This document shows, piece by piece, positions 1 to 5,416 of a DNA stretch of 6,855 nt. Within the stretch, counting starts at the first letter, position 1. Every line of letters begins with the position of its first letter. Origin of the DNA: Thermococcus sp. (GTDB lineage: Archaea > Methanobacteriota_B > Thermococci > Thermococcales > Thermococcaceae); the NCBI RefSeq assembly GCF_027066465.1, contig NZ_JAMONU010000168.1, positions 1 through 6,855 on the forward strand. The letters run 5' to 3'. The notes under the pieces are model-generated. The model was not told where the DNA came from, did not search any database, and worked only from the letters and a program-made list of their open reading frames with translations. The translations under genes and the position numbers were made by a program.

Positions 1-596
1 TCTATATCAACCGGTCTCATCTCAACTTCAGTAGGGGAAACCCTCCTCTTCTCGAAGTGGCTGTACTCAAGGCCAAGCTCCTCCGCAACGGCCCTCGCCC
101 TTCCAAGCGCCCCCCTGTCTGGTGCAAGGACTATGCCCTCGCCGAGCTTCTCGCGGAAGTAGTCCGCTATGACCCTCGCCGGGGATACGTTAACGGCCTT
201 TCCCGGGAAGAACCTTAGGGTTTCCGGGTTGTGGAGGTCGAAGATGTAGAGTTCATCGTAGTAGAGGCCGAGAGCCTTCATCACGGCCCTCACGCTCACA
301 GGCTCCCCTTCCTTCGTAACCCTGTCCTGCCTGCTGTAGGCGAAGTAGGGAACTACGGCACGGAGTTTTTTGAAGCCCTTCTCGCGAAGGGCGTCCCCGA
401 TGAGGAGCAGCTCAACGATTTTCTCGTCCTGCGGTGCGAAGGTAGAGCTGACGACCGTTGCTTCCTCGCCGGAACCGAGAACCCGAACGTACTTCTCCCC
501 GTCGGGGAACTTCCTCAGCTCGACCTCTATAATTTCCCCTCCGAGTTCCCTAAGCTCTCCCTCCAGGTGCTTTCCCCCGCTTCCAATGACGAACAT
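1..596 (-). CDS. prs: Ribose-phosphate pyrophosphokinase (PRPP synthetase), 3' end cut by window edge
   Basis: The protein makes 5-phosphoribosyl 1-pyrophosphate from ribose 5-phosphate and ATP, feeding purine, pyrimidine, histidine and NAD synthesis in the cytoplasm. Reading leftward from ATG at 596, 198 full codons are visible. Family landmarks are FPDGE (residues 30-34), the ATP-site stretch PYFAYSRQDR (83-92), and DLHNP (120-124), which matches the DLH metal/substrate signature. The PDRG segment (about 162-165) fits the second phosphoribosyltransferase-like half. The PRPP-binding loop with its paired acidic residues lies beyond the left edge; archaeal members are about 280-290 residues, so roughly two thirds is present. 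The start is set by a good ribosome binding site (602-609) 5 nt upstream, and by a TATA box at 636-644 that would start RNA about 15-20 nt before the ATG. It lies 54 bp after the DUF1614 gene, so it may also receive readthrough. Identity is very confident. Confidence 0.96.
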   Translation of the reverse strand, partial: MFVIGSGGKHLEGELRELGGEIIEVELRKFPDGEKYVRVLGSGEEATVVSSTFAPQDEKIVELLLIGDALREKGFKKLRAVVPYFAYSRQDRVTKEGEPVSVRAVMKALGLYYDELYIFDLHNPETLRFFPGKAVNVSPARVIADYFREKLGEGIVLAPDRGALGRARAVAEELGLEYSHFEKRRVSPTEVEMRPVDI

Positions 597-601
597 GAGC
601 G

Positions 602-609
602 CCACCCCC
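602..609 (-). promoter_or_regulatory. Ribosome binding site of prs
   Basis: On the minus strand this reads GGGGGTGG, ending 5 nt before the ATG at 596. It pairs with the archaeal 16S 3' end (complement of GGAGGTGATC) if one G-U wobble is allowed, and it supports the chosen start. Confidence 0.65.
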
Positions 610-635
610 TTGCCAGCTTTCTGTTTAATATCCGC

Positions 636-644
636 CTTATAAAT
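636..644 (-). promoter_or_regulatory. TATA box of prs
   Basis: The minus strand reads ATTTATAAG, a near-consensus archaeal TATA element. Its centre is about 44 nt before the prs ATG, so transcription at the usual 25-27 nt downstream would begin near 614 and give a short leader holding the ribosome binding site. It sits just past the DUF1614 stop codon, so prs can be transcribed independently of the upstream genes. Confidence 0.65.
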
Positions 645-650
645 CCACCG

Positions 651-1352
651 TTATACCAAAAGAACGGCAATTATTCCCGCGAGGAAGATTCCGTCGAAGG
701 TTCCAGCACCGCCTATGCTGACCATCGGCGCTCCCAGGCGTTTTATCTTGTTCCAGTTCATCAGGTCTGCCCCTATGAGAACGCCGAGGGTTCCGCTCAC
801 GTAGGCGACCACGGTGGGATTCCCATCGCCCAGAACCCATCCCAGGAGAACCGCTATCAGCGGAGGGAAGAGGGAGGGCATTGCAATGCCGAGACCCTTG
901 ACGGGCCTTGCAACCGCGTTGCTTAGGAGGGACGCTATGAAAACCGCGAGGAGGGTGTTGAGGAGGAGGTGGTACTGGTGGAGGTGAATCAGCCTCACAA
1001 CCTCGTATACAACCACGCTCAGGGGAACGAGCGCCCCTCCGACGTTGACGGCTATAACGGTCTTGCGCTCCTCCCAGTCAAAGTACGGGACGGGGTATAT
1101 TACGCCGAAGAATCCAACCTCCCTTACCCGGATTACCGGCTCGTAGGTGACCTCCTCTGCTATGGGGATGTTTATGAAGCTTCCCACGAGCGCCGCGGCG
1201 AAAAGGGTTATCGCAACCTGCGGGGGAATGCCGAGTCTGTCGAAGGCGAGCAGGACTGCACTCGAGAAGAACATGAAAATCAGAACGAAGATGGCGGTAA
1301 TCAGAACTAGGAACGGCCACGTTAGGGGAGGGAAAAAGTAGCGCCTATTCAT
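651..1352 (-). CDS. DUF1614 family multi-pass membrane protein
   Basis: A 233-residue integral membrane protein of the archaeal/bacterial DUF1614 family (function unknown). By eye there are about seven hydrophobic segments, near residues 10-37, 44-64, 97-120, 127-146, 152-172, 178-197 and 208-233. A polar loop of about 30 residues (65-96) separates segments two and three. Recognisable blocks are NVGGALVP (103-110), GIAMPSLFPPL in segment five, SGTLGVLIGADLMN (186-199) and SIGGAGTFDGIFLAG (212-226). Two acidic residues, D196 and D220, lie within or beside the last two segments. The ATG at 1352 has GGTGGT 5 nt upstream (1358-1363), and the gene overlaps the stop region of the ASCH gene by 8 bp, indicating one mRNA and likely translational coupling. 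No function can be assigned. Family call fairly confident; topology is an estimate. Confidence 0.85.
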   Translation of the reverse strand: MNRRYFFPPLTWPFLVLITAIFVLIFMFFSSAVLLAFDRLGIPPQVAITLFAAALVGSFINIPIAEEVTYEPVIRVREVGFFGVIYPVPYFDWEERKTVIAVNVGGALVPLSVVVYEVVRLIHLHQYHLLLNTLLAVFIASLLSNAVARPVKGLGIAMPSLFPPLIAVLLGWVLGDGNPTVVAYVSGTLGVLIGADLMNWNKIKRLGAPMVSIGGAGTFDGIFLAGIIAVLLV

Positions 1353-1713
1353 CTTTGACCACCACGTTGGCCCATATCTGAACCCCCTTTGCCATCTCTA
1401 CATCCTTGGGCCTCCCGAACTTCTCGGCGTTCCTGAACACCCATGCGTAGAGCGGCTTTCCATTGGAGTACTCTCTCAGGAAACTGAGACTCGCGCGGTG
1501 CTTGTCCTCGTGCTTCGCCAATTCCTCGGGTGTGAACGGTCCGAGCACGTCGACGAGTTCGGCCTTTCCAACGGCTTTTCCATTGCTGATTATCAAAATC
1601 TCTCCCCTGATTTTCGTTCTCGTCTTTCTAATCTCCCAAACCTTCTTCCCCTCAACGATTAGGCTCGCGTACGGTTCCCTAACGATGAGACCCTTCCTCC
1701 TCTCCATCGCCAT
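1345..1713 (-). CDS. ASCH domain (PUA-like fold) protein, probable RNA-binding or RNA-modifying role
   Basis: A 122-residue protein made almost entirely of one ASCH domain (ASC-1 homology, related to PUA and EVE folds). It shows the family core GKKVWEIR (residues 22-29, the G-x-K-x-x-E-x-R pattern), a following basic stretch KTRTK, a beta strand with GEILI, the AVGKAELVDV strand pair, and the late YAWVF segment. The family is linked to RNA binding and, in some bacterial members such as YqfB, to hydrolysis of N4-acetylcytidine. At the position where I recall YqfB having its catalytic threonine, this protein has E27, so that activity is not assured. The ATG at 1713 is the likely start of a leaderless or nearly leaderless RNA, given the TATA box 20-30 nt upstream; a second in-frame ATG is at 1707. 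It heads a leftward group with the DUF1614 gene. Domain call strong, function open. Confidence 0.88.
   Translation of the reverse strand: MAMERRKGLIVREPYASLIVEGKKVWEIRKTRTKIRGEILIISNGKAVGKAELVDVLGPFTPEELAKHEDKHRASLSFLREYSNGKPLYAWVFRNAEKFGRPKDVEMAKGVQIWANVVVKDE
1358..1363 (-). promoter_or_regulatory. Ribosome binding site of the DUF1614 gene, inside the ASCH gene
   Basis: GGTGGT on the minus strand, 5 nt before the ATG at 1352 and lying in the last codons of the upstream ASCH reading frame. It decides the start and supports coupled translation of the two genes. Confidence 0.5.
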
Positions 1714-1733
1714 CGTCTTTAGTATGTTTCGAG

Positions 1734-1743
1734 CTTAATAAAA
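1734..1743 (-). promoter_or_regulatory. TATA box of the ASCH-DUF1614 transcript
   Basis: The minus strand reads TTTTATTAAG. With the usual 25-27 nt spacing, transcription would begin at about 1711-1714, right at the ATG at 1713. There is no Shine-Dalgarno-like sequence before either ATG, which agrees with a leaderless message. Confidence 0.5.
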
Positions 1744-1754
1744 CCAACGCTGGG

Positions 1755-1765
1755 AAAACTTTAAG
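1755..1765 (+). promoter_or_regulatory. BRE/TATA promoter of the MBL-radB transcript
   Basis: The plus strand reads AAAACTTTAAG after GGG, matching the purine-rich BRE followed by a TATA-like element common in Thermococcales. The predicted start near 1788 leaves a leader of about 15 nt before the ATG at 1803 and would exclude the TTG at 1785. It lies only about 12 bp from the opposing TATA box, so the two initiation complexes may compete. Confidence 0.55.
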
Positions 1766-1786
1766 TCCGCTTAACCTAAAGGCATT

Positions 1787-1798
1787 GGAGGAGGTTGA
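1787..1798 (+). promoter_or_regulatory. Ribosome binding site that sets the MBL protein start at 1803
   Basis: GGAGGAGGTTGA lies just before ATG 1803, with GAGGTT about 6 nt from the start codon. It argues for ATG 1803 over the upstream in-frame TTG at 1785, which would place this Shine-Dalgarno sequence inside the coding region. Confidence 0.7.
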
Positions 1799-1802
1799 AC
1801 CG

Positions 1803-2438
1803 ATGAAGGTCATCTGGTACGGTCATTCCTGCTTTTGGATTGAAACGAAGGGAGTGAAAATACTCATAGACCCCTACCCGGAGGTTGACGATGACCGGAT
1901 TGGGGAAGTGGATTACATATTCATAACACACGAACACACCGACCACTACGGGAAGGTCGAGTTGCTCTCGAGGCTCAGGGGAGCGACCGTTGTTGGACCG
2001 AAGCAGGTCTACCTGATGGCGGTGGCGGATGGTGTTACTCGAGTTAAAGAAATCGAGGCGGGGCAAACGATGGAGCTTGAAAACGGCGTGAAGGTTACAG
2101 CAGTATACGTTGAGCATCCCTCCAGTCAGTATCCCCTCGGCTACCTGATTGAAGGGGACAAGAGGCTCTTCCACCCCGGCGACACCTACGCAACGCCTGC
2201 CTTTCAGAGGCTTCGCGGCAAGGTTGACATACTTCTCGTTCCGATAAGCGGCCGCTCAACGGCCAACGAGAGGGAGGCCGCCCACATCGTGGAGGACATA
2301 AGACCGAGGGTCGTCATTCCTATGCACTACGGCGTCTATGGTGAAGCAGAACCCGGAAAGCTCGCGGAGGAGCTGAGGAGAAGGCGCGTCTGGGTTCTAG
2401 TTAAAGTGCCGAGGCTCTATGAAGAGATGTCCTTCTGA
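1803..2438 (+). CDS. Metallo-beta-lactamase-fold metal-dependent hydrolase, UlaG-like
   Basis: A 211-residue cytoplasmic hydrolase of the UlaG-like branch of the MBL superfamily. The N-terminal strand with WYGHSCF (residues 5-11) is typical of this branch. Metal-binding residues visible are the HEHTDH motif (H43, H45, D47, H48), H105 in the VEHP segment, D127 in HPGDT, and H175 in PMHYG; together these can hold two metal ions. Length fits single-domain UlaG-like proteins, with no added beta-CASP or RNA-binding domain. The substrate is unknown: family members act on phosphodiesters, lactones and other esters, and a nuclease role cannot be told from sequence alone. The start is ATG 1803 because of the strong ribosome binding site before it. 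radB begins 9 bp after its stop, so the two are almost certainly cotranscribed. Fold call very confident, substrate not known. Confidence 0.93.
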   Translation: MKVIWYGHSCFWIETKGVKILIDPYPEVDDDRIGEVDYIFITHEHTDHYGKVELLSRLRGATVVGPKQVYLMAVADGVTRVKEIEAGQTMELENGVKVTAVYVEHPSSQYPLGYLIEGDKRLFHPGDTYATPAFQRLRGKVDILLVPISGRSTANEREAAHIVEDIRPRVVIPMHYGVYGEAEPGKLAEELRRRRVWVLVKVPRLYEEMSF

Positions 2439-2446
2439 GGGAAAGG
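2437..2446 (+). promoter_or_regulatory. Ribosome binding site of radB overlapping the MBL stop codon
   Basis: GAGGGAAAGG spans the end of the MBL stop codon and the short gap before ATG 2448. The overlap suggests that ribosomes ending the first gene can reinitiate at radB. Confidence 0.4.
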
Positions 2447-2447
2447 C

Positions 2448-3113
2448 ATGCTCTCAACAGGCTCGCGGAAGCTCGACGAACTGCTCGGCGGCGGATTCGC
2501 CCCTGGGGTGCTCACGCAGATTTACGGCCCCTACGCAACAGGGAAGACGACATTGGCGGTTCAAACTGGAATTCTGAGCGGTAAAAAGGTTGCCTATGTG
2601 GACACGGAGGGGGGCTTTTCTCCCGAACGGCTGAAGCAGATGGCAGAAGCCAGAAACCTCGACCCCGATGAGGTTCTGTCGCGCTTCATTCTCTTCACTC
2701 CCGCTGATTTTAAGGAGCAGAGAAGGGTTATAGGCTCCCTCAAGAAAGTCGTTGACGAGTCGTTCTCGCTGGTCGTTGTTGATTCCATAACGGCCCACTA
2801 CAGAGCGGAGGAGAACAGAACCGGACTTTTAACAGACCTGAGCAGACAGCTACAGGTCCTCCTGTGGATTGCAAGGAAGAGGAACATCCCCGTTCTCGTA
2901 ATCAACCAGGTGCACTACGACAGCAGGCTCGAAAGGACGAGGCCAGTGGCGGAACAAACCCTCGGCTACCGCTGTAAGGACATACTCCGCCTCGATAAGC
3001 TCCCCAAGCCGGGCTTAAGGCTGGCCATCCTCGAAAGGCACCGCATTCGCCCGGAGGGGGTTATGGTCTACTTCAGGATTACGGAGAAGGGAATAGAGGA
3101 CGTTGGTGAGTGA
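2448..3113 (+). CDS. radB: DNA repair and recombination protein RadB (RecA/Rad51 paralog)
   Basis: RadB is a euryarchaeal RecA-family ATPase consisting of the core domain only. It is thought to act as a recombination mediator assisting RadA; known members bind DNA, hydrolyse ATP weakly and interact with RadA and the Hjc resolvase. At 221 residues it lacks the N-terminal helix-hairpin-helix domain of RadA. The Walker A motif is GPYATGKTT (residues 27-35), the segment VAYVDTEGGF (48-57) holds the conserved TEG, and Walker B is LVVVD (108-112). VLVINQVH (about residues 150-157) matches the conserved NQV of Rad51-type proteins. C-terminal LERHRIRPEG is typical of RadB. The ATG at 2448 follows the MBL stop by 9 bp with a GAGGGAAAGG-type ribosome binding site in the gap. 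Its stop faces the FAU-1 gene. Identification is very confident. Confidence 0.96.
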   Translation: MLSTGSRKLDELLGGGFAPGVLTQIYGPYATGKTTLAVQTGILSGKKVAYVDTEGGFSPERLKQMAEARNLDPDEVLSRFILFTPADFKEQRRVIGSLKKVVDESFSLVVVDSITAHYRAEENRTGLLTDLSRQLQVLLWIARKRNIPVLVINQVHYDSRLERTRPVAEQTLGYRCKDILRLDKLPKPGLRLAILERHRIRPEGVMVYFRITEKGIEDVGE

Positions 3114-3175
3114 GATATTACCTAAATATTGAAGCCGTAATATTCAACAAGGATGATAAACAAAAAGGAAACCCT
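3114..3175. terminator. Convergent intergenic terminator region between radB and fau-1
   Basis: This 62-bp AT-rich gap separates two genes that end facing each other. On the minus strand FAU-1 transcripts meet a TTTTT run (3162-3166) within CCTTTTTG about 10 nt after the stop, the U-tract type of terminator used by archaeal RNA polymerase. On the plus side there is no comparable T run, but an inverted repeat ATATTAC/GTAATAT (3115-3121 and 3137-3143) lies right after the radB stop. Whether the repeat stops radB transcription is inference. Confidence 0.4.
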
Positions 3176-4591
3176 TCAAATCCTCTCGTAGACCTCCTGC
3201 GTAATCCTCAGCACGGCCTTGTAGAGCTTCTCTGTAATTATGCCCTCCTCGTAGTGCTCTACCAACTTCTCCTTGTCGATTATCTCCTTCGTTCCATCCG
3301 GCCATTTAACGATGTCAACCTCGAGGTCAACGTAGCGCGCTCCATCGGGGTAAATCTCGACCGGCGTGTTGATGTTGTAGTACTCGCCCTTCAGGTTGCC
3401 GTTCTTGTCGTAATACCTGTGCACGAACCACCACTTGCCGGCCTCGATTTCAGTTATGGCGTAGTCGCCGAACTCTATCGGGAGGTCGAGGCCGTCGTAG
3501 AACTTGCCGGGCTTGAGGTGCCTTTTTATCGTGACCTTGAGCGGGTTGTGGCTTACCTCTACTACCTCCCCCGGCCCAATCCTTATCCTCTGGCCGTCGG
3601 GCTTGACGTGGTCGAGGCTGAAGAGCCAGCCCTTTCTCGGTCCCTTGTTCTCTATTAAAGCCTCCCAGAAGCCCTGGTTCACCTTGGCCCTCTGGCCGGG
3701 AACCTTGGCGAGGATTCCCTCCGCTATCTCAACCGCGAAGCCGAGCTCGGGGTCCTTCGCCTTGAGCTGGTGGTGGCCCTCAACCGTCGGGACGACCCTG
3801 TTCCTTATCTCGTCGAGCTTCTTCTTGGCACCGCCGCCGAACTCGACCTCGTAGATGTTCCTGCCCTCTATGATGAGCGACGGGGCAAAGTACGTGTCGG
3901 CCTTGGCCAGTCTGTCGGCTAGCTTTGACAGGCGGACTATCTCGTCCCTCAGGGTGTTCCAGTCCTTGTAGGCTGCTGCCGTTCTCCAGAGGATTCCCCA
4001 CTCACCGAGGTCTATGCTCAGGCCGAGGATTCTGAGCCTCTCGCGCTCCTGGTTGTCCCTTATCTTCCTCGAAATCTTCACGTGCCTCTGCGCGCCTATC
4101 GGCTTTGGAATCAGCACCGCGTAGTCGCCCGGGACGGTTAGGGTTGTGCTGAGCTGGGGAAGCAGGTTGTGCTTCTTCACCTGAACGAGAACCTCAAACC
4201 CTTCTCTGGCATTGGGCAGTTCGCTCTTTGGAAGGGTCCCTATGGCACTTCCTATGTCCACGTAAACAAACTTCTCATCCACCTTAACAACGAGGCCCTT
4301 GTATATTCCGTAAAGCTGATACGGAAGCCTCCTAAAAAAGACGTCAATCAGTTCATCTTCAAGGACCCTTTTGGCTTCTTCAACCGCGTTTCCAACGAGG
4401 ACAACCCCGTGTCTGTCCTTCTTGTCGTAGATGTCAACGTCGAACTCATCGTAGGTCTTTTCGAGGCCGAAGCGCTCAACAATCTTGTTGCTCGGCTGGC
4501 TTATGCCGAAGCCCCTGTCGAGGAAGAGCTTTGTCAGGGCGGTGCTGTATATTCCCCTAATCCTAACCGTAAGCCCTGTGTCTGTAGACAC
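3176..4591 (-). CDS. fau-1: FAU-1, RNA-binding probable ribonuclease (RNase E/G-like, DUF402)
   Basis: FAU-1 is an archaeal RNA-binding protein first described in Pyrococcus furiosus as binding AU-rich RNA and later reported to have ribonuclease activity in 5S rRNA maturation. I choose GTG 4591, giving 471 residues, close to the roughly 470 of known members; it has a GAGGTGGTG site 3 nt upstream. An in-frame ATG at 4645 would add 18 Trp/Arg-rich residues and lengthen the upstream overlap to 83 bp, so I reject it. An S1-like RNase E/G segment covers about residues 94-147 (GLVVKV...FVYVDIGSAIGTLP). The C-terminal DUF402 domain covers about 320-455, with WWFVHRYYD, YYNI (404-407) and the acidic strand YVDLEVDIV containing D422 and D426. 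DUF402 is also found in nucleoside diphosphatases and FomD. The gene overlaps the upstream reading frame by 29 bp. Very confident. Confidence 0.95.
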   Translation of the reverse strand: MSTDTGLTVRIRGIYSTALTKLFLDRGFGISQPSNKIVERFGLEKTYDEFDVDIYDKKDRHGVVLVGNAVEEAKRVLEDELIDVFFRRLPYQLYGIYKGLVVKVDEKFVYVDIGSAIGTLPKSELPNAREGFEVLVQVKKHNLLPQLSTTLTVPGDYAVLIPKPIGAQRHVKISRKIRDNQERERLRILGLSIDLGEWGILWRTAAAYKDWNTLRDEIVRLSKLADRLAKADTYFAPSLIIEGRNIYEVEFGGGAKKKLDEIRNRVVPTVEGHHQLKAKDPELGFAVEIAEGILAKVPGQRAKVNQGFWEALIENKGPRKGWLFSLDHVKPDGQRIRIGPGEVVEVSHNPLKVTIKRHLKPGKFYDGLDLPIEFGDYAITEIEAGKWWFVHRYYDKNGNLKGEYYNINTPVEIYPDGARYVDLEVDIVKWPDGTKEIIDKEKLVEHYEEGIITEKLYKAVLRITQEVYERI

Positions 4592-5294
4592 TTTCACCAC
4601 CTCTTCTCTTCTTCTCCACCACTCCGATGAGCGCCAACCCCTCAAGGATTTCCTCAGCGTCTCTCACTCCGCTGAGCTTCTCCACGTTCCTCGCTTCCAC
4701 CCAGAGCAACCCCTTCGCGTGCCACTCCATGAGGGCATGCTCAACTCTGTAAACGTCTGAGGGATGAGCGTAAAGTCTGTAAACGAATTTTACAAGGCTC
4801 TCGAGCTTTTCTTCCAGCGCCCGTGTTTTCCTTATCTCCTCAAGTATGCTCACGGGAACCTTTTTGTGGTTTTCGCTTAGGAATGAAAGTCCTTCCACTT
4901 CTCCCCCAAGCTCGCTTATGGCCTTCCTAACCGCGTAATCGTAGAGCCGGTGAAACTGAACGAGCCTGTCAAAGGACGCCTTGAACCGCGTTCTCGAGGG
5001 GTAATCGTCCCTCGCCAAGAGGGACAGCAGCTCTTCCAGCCGGAACTTCATCTGGTGTTCGTTTCTGTACAGCTCCTTCGCCAGCTCTTCGAGCCGACCC
5101 CCGAACTTGGACAGCTCCTTGTAGATGACGGATGACAGTTCGAGCTTCCTCGAGGAAATTCGATGCAGTTCCCGTATCAAACCCTCCAGTTCCTCCGAGG
5201 TCATCTCATCGTAGATTTTTGAGAAGGAGCTTTCAAAAGAGGAGTGGAGAGCCTCAAGCTCCGCGAGATTTCTCCTGAGTTCTTCCACGTCCAT
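4563..5294 (-). CDS. Unrecognised coiled-coil protein with probable C-terminal winged helix, overlaps fau-1
   Basis: I do not recognise this 243-residue protein; it looks lineage-specific. It has no signal peptide or membrane segment. The first two thirds are highly charged and helical, with heptad-like Leu/Glu/Lys spacing (MDVEELRRNLAELEAL, then helices to about residue 165), suggesting a coiled coil and oligomer. The last 65-70 residues read as helix-helix-helix-wing: a helix around EHALMEWHAKGLLWVEA, a short helix at NVEKLSG, a helix at RDAEEILEGLALIG, then a basic beta-wing EKKRRGGESVYRHRAY. That pattern fits a winged helix able to bind nucleic acid. The ATG at 5294 is preferred because GGGGGT lies 7 nt upstream and the TATA-like site predicts RNA starting near 5307; ATG 5309 (five more residues) is possible if leaderless. 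Its 3' end overlaps the fau-1 start by 29 bp, so a shared RNA-related role is inferred, not shown. Confidence 0.8.
   Translation of the reverse strand: MDVEELRRNLAELEALHSSFESSFSKIYDEMTSEELEGLIRELHRISSRKLELSSVIYKELSKFGGRLEELAKELYRNEHQMKFRLEELLSLLARDDYPSRTRFKASFDRLVQFHRLYDYAVRKAISELGGEVEGLSFLSENHKKVPVSILEEIRKTRALEEKLESLVKFVYRLYAHPSDVYRVEHALMEWHAKGLLWVEARNVEKLSGVRDAEEILEGLALIGVVEKKRRGGESVYRHRAYG
4592..4603 (-). promoter_or_regulatory. Ribosome binding site fixing the FAU-1 GTG start
   Basis: On the minus strand GAGGTGGTGAAA directly precedes GTG 4591, and its GGTGGTGA core resembles the GGAGGTGA consensus. It lies inside the upstream gene, near its 3' end, and is the main reason for choosing GTG 4591. 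Confidence 0.65.
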
Positions 5295-5327
5295 GAGAAC
5301 TACCCCCATGGGATTTGGGACTCGGAC

Positions 5328-5342
5328 TACTTTTACTTTTCG
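5328..5342 (-). promoter_or_regulatory. BRE/TATA-like promoter of the coiled-coil/fau-1 transcript
   Basis: The minus strand reads CGAAAAGTAAAAGTA, a BRE-like CGAAAAG followed by a weak TATA-like TAAAAGTA. Expected initiation is near 5307, giving a leader of about 13 nt to ATG 5294 that includes the GGGGGT site at 5302-5307. The A/T block at 5379-5390 could serve as an alternative upstream promoter in this direction. Confidence 0.4.
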
Positions 5343-5371
5343 ATGTCCTGTGTTAAACAGAAACGCTTACC

Positions 5372-5390
5372 CGAAAGCCTTTTTTAAAAG
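5372..5390 (+). promoter_or_regulatory. BRE/TATA promoter of moaA
   Basis: The plus strand reads CGAAAGCC then TTTTTTAAAAG, a purine-rich BRE and an A/T-rich TATA element. Initiation 25-26 nt after its centre falls near 5411, only a few nt before ATG 5417, so the moaA mRNA is probably leaderless or nearly so. A GGTGTT (5408-5413) could be a weak ribosome binding site if RNA starts slightly earlier. Confidence 0.55.
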
Positions 5391-5403
5391 CTCGTGTATC
5401 GAG
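5391..5403 (+). repeat. Short palindrome CTCG-N5-CGAG between the moaA TATA box and start site
   Basis: CTCGTGTATCGAG has perfect 4-bp arms about a 5-bp centre and lies immediately downstream of the TATA element, where archaeal repressors commonly block polymerase recruitment. It is a candidate operator only; the arms are short enough to arise by chance. Confidence 0.3.
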
Positions 5404-5416
5404 TTAAGGTGTTGCC

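Noticed and set aside
231..926. Plus-strand open frame opposite prs and the DUF1614 gene
   Set aside because: It spans the antisense of two recognisable genes and the promoter between them. No domain and no ribosome binding site.
1785..1802. TTG at 1785 as start of the MBL protein
   Set aside because: It would bury the ribosome binding site inside the gene and lies at or before the predicted RNA start; ATG 1803 fits better.
1776..2174. Minus-strand open frame opposite the MBL gene
   Set aside because: Mirror frame of a gene with intact metal-binding motifs; it would also run through the divergent promoter.
3114..3175. Possible C/D box sRNA in the convergent gap (GGATGATAA near 3150)
   Set aside because: No proper box C, D', C' and D set with guide spacing is present on either strand.
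3110..3658. Plus-strand open frame overlapping the radB stop by 4 bp, seemingly a third operon gene
   Set aside because: Most of it is antisense to the conserved DUF402 domain of FAU-1. The overlap with the radB stop is coincidental and the translation matches no family.
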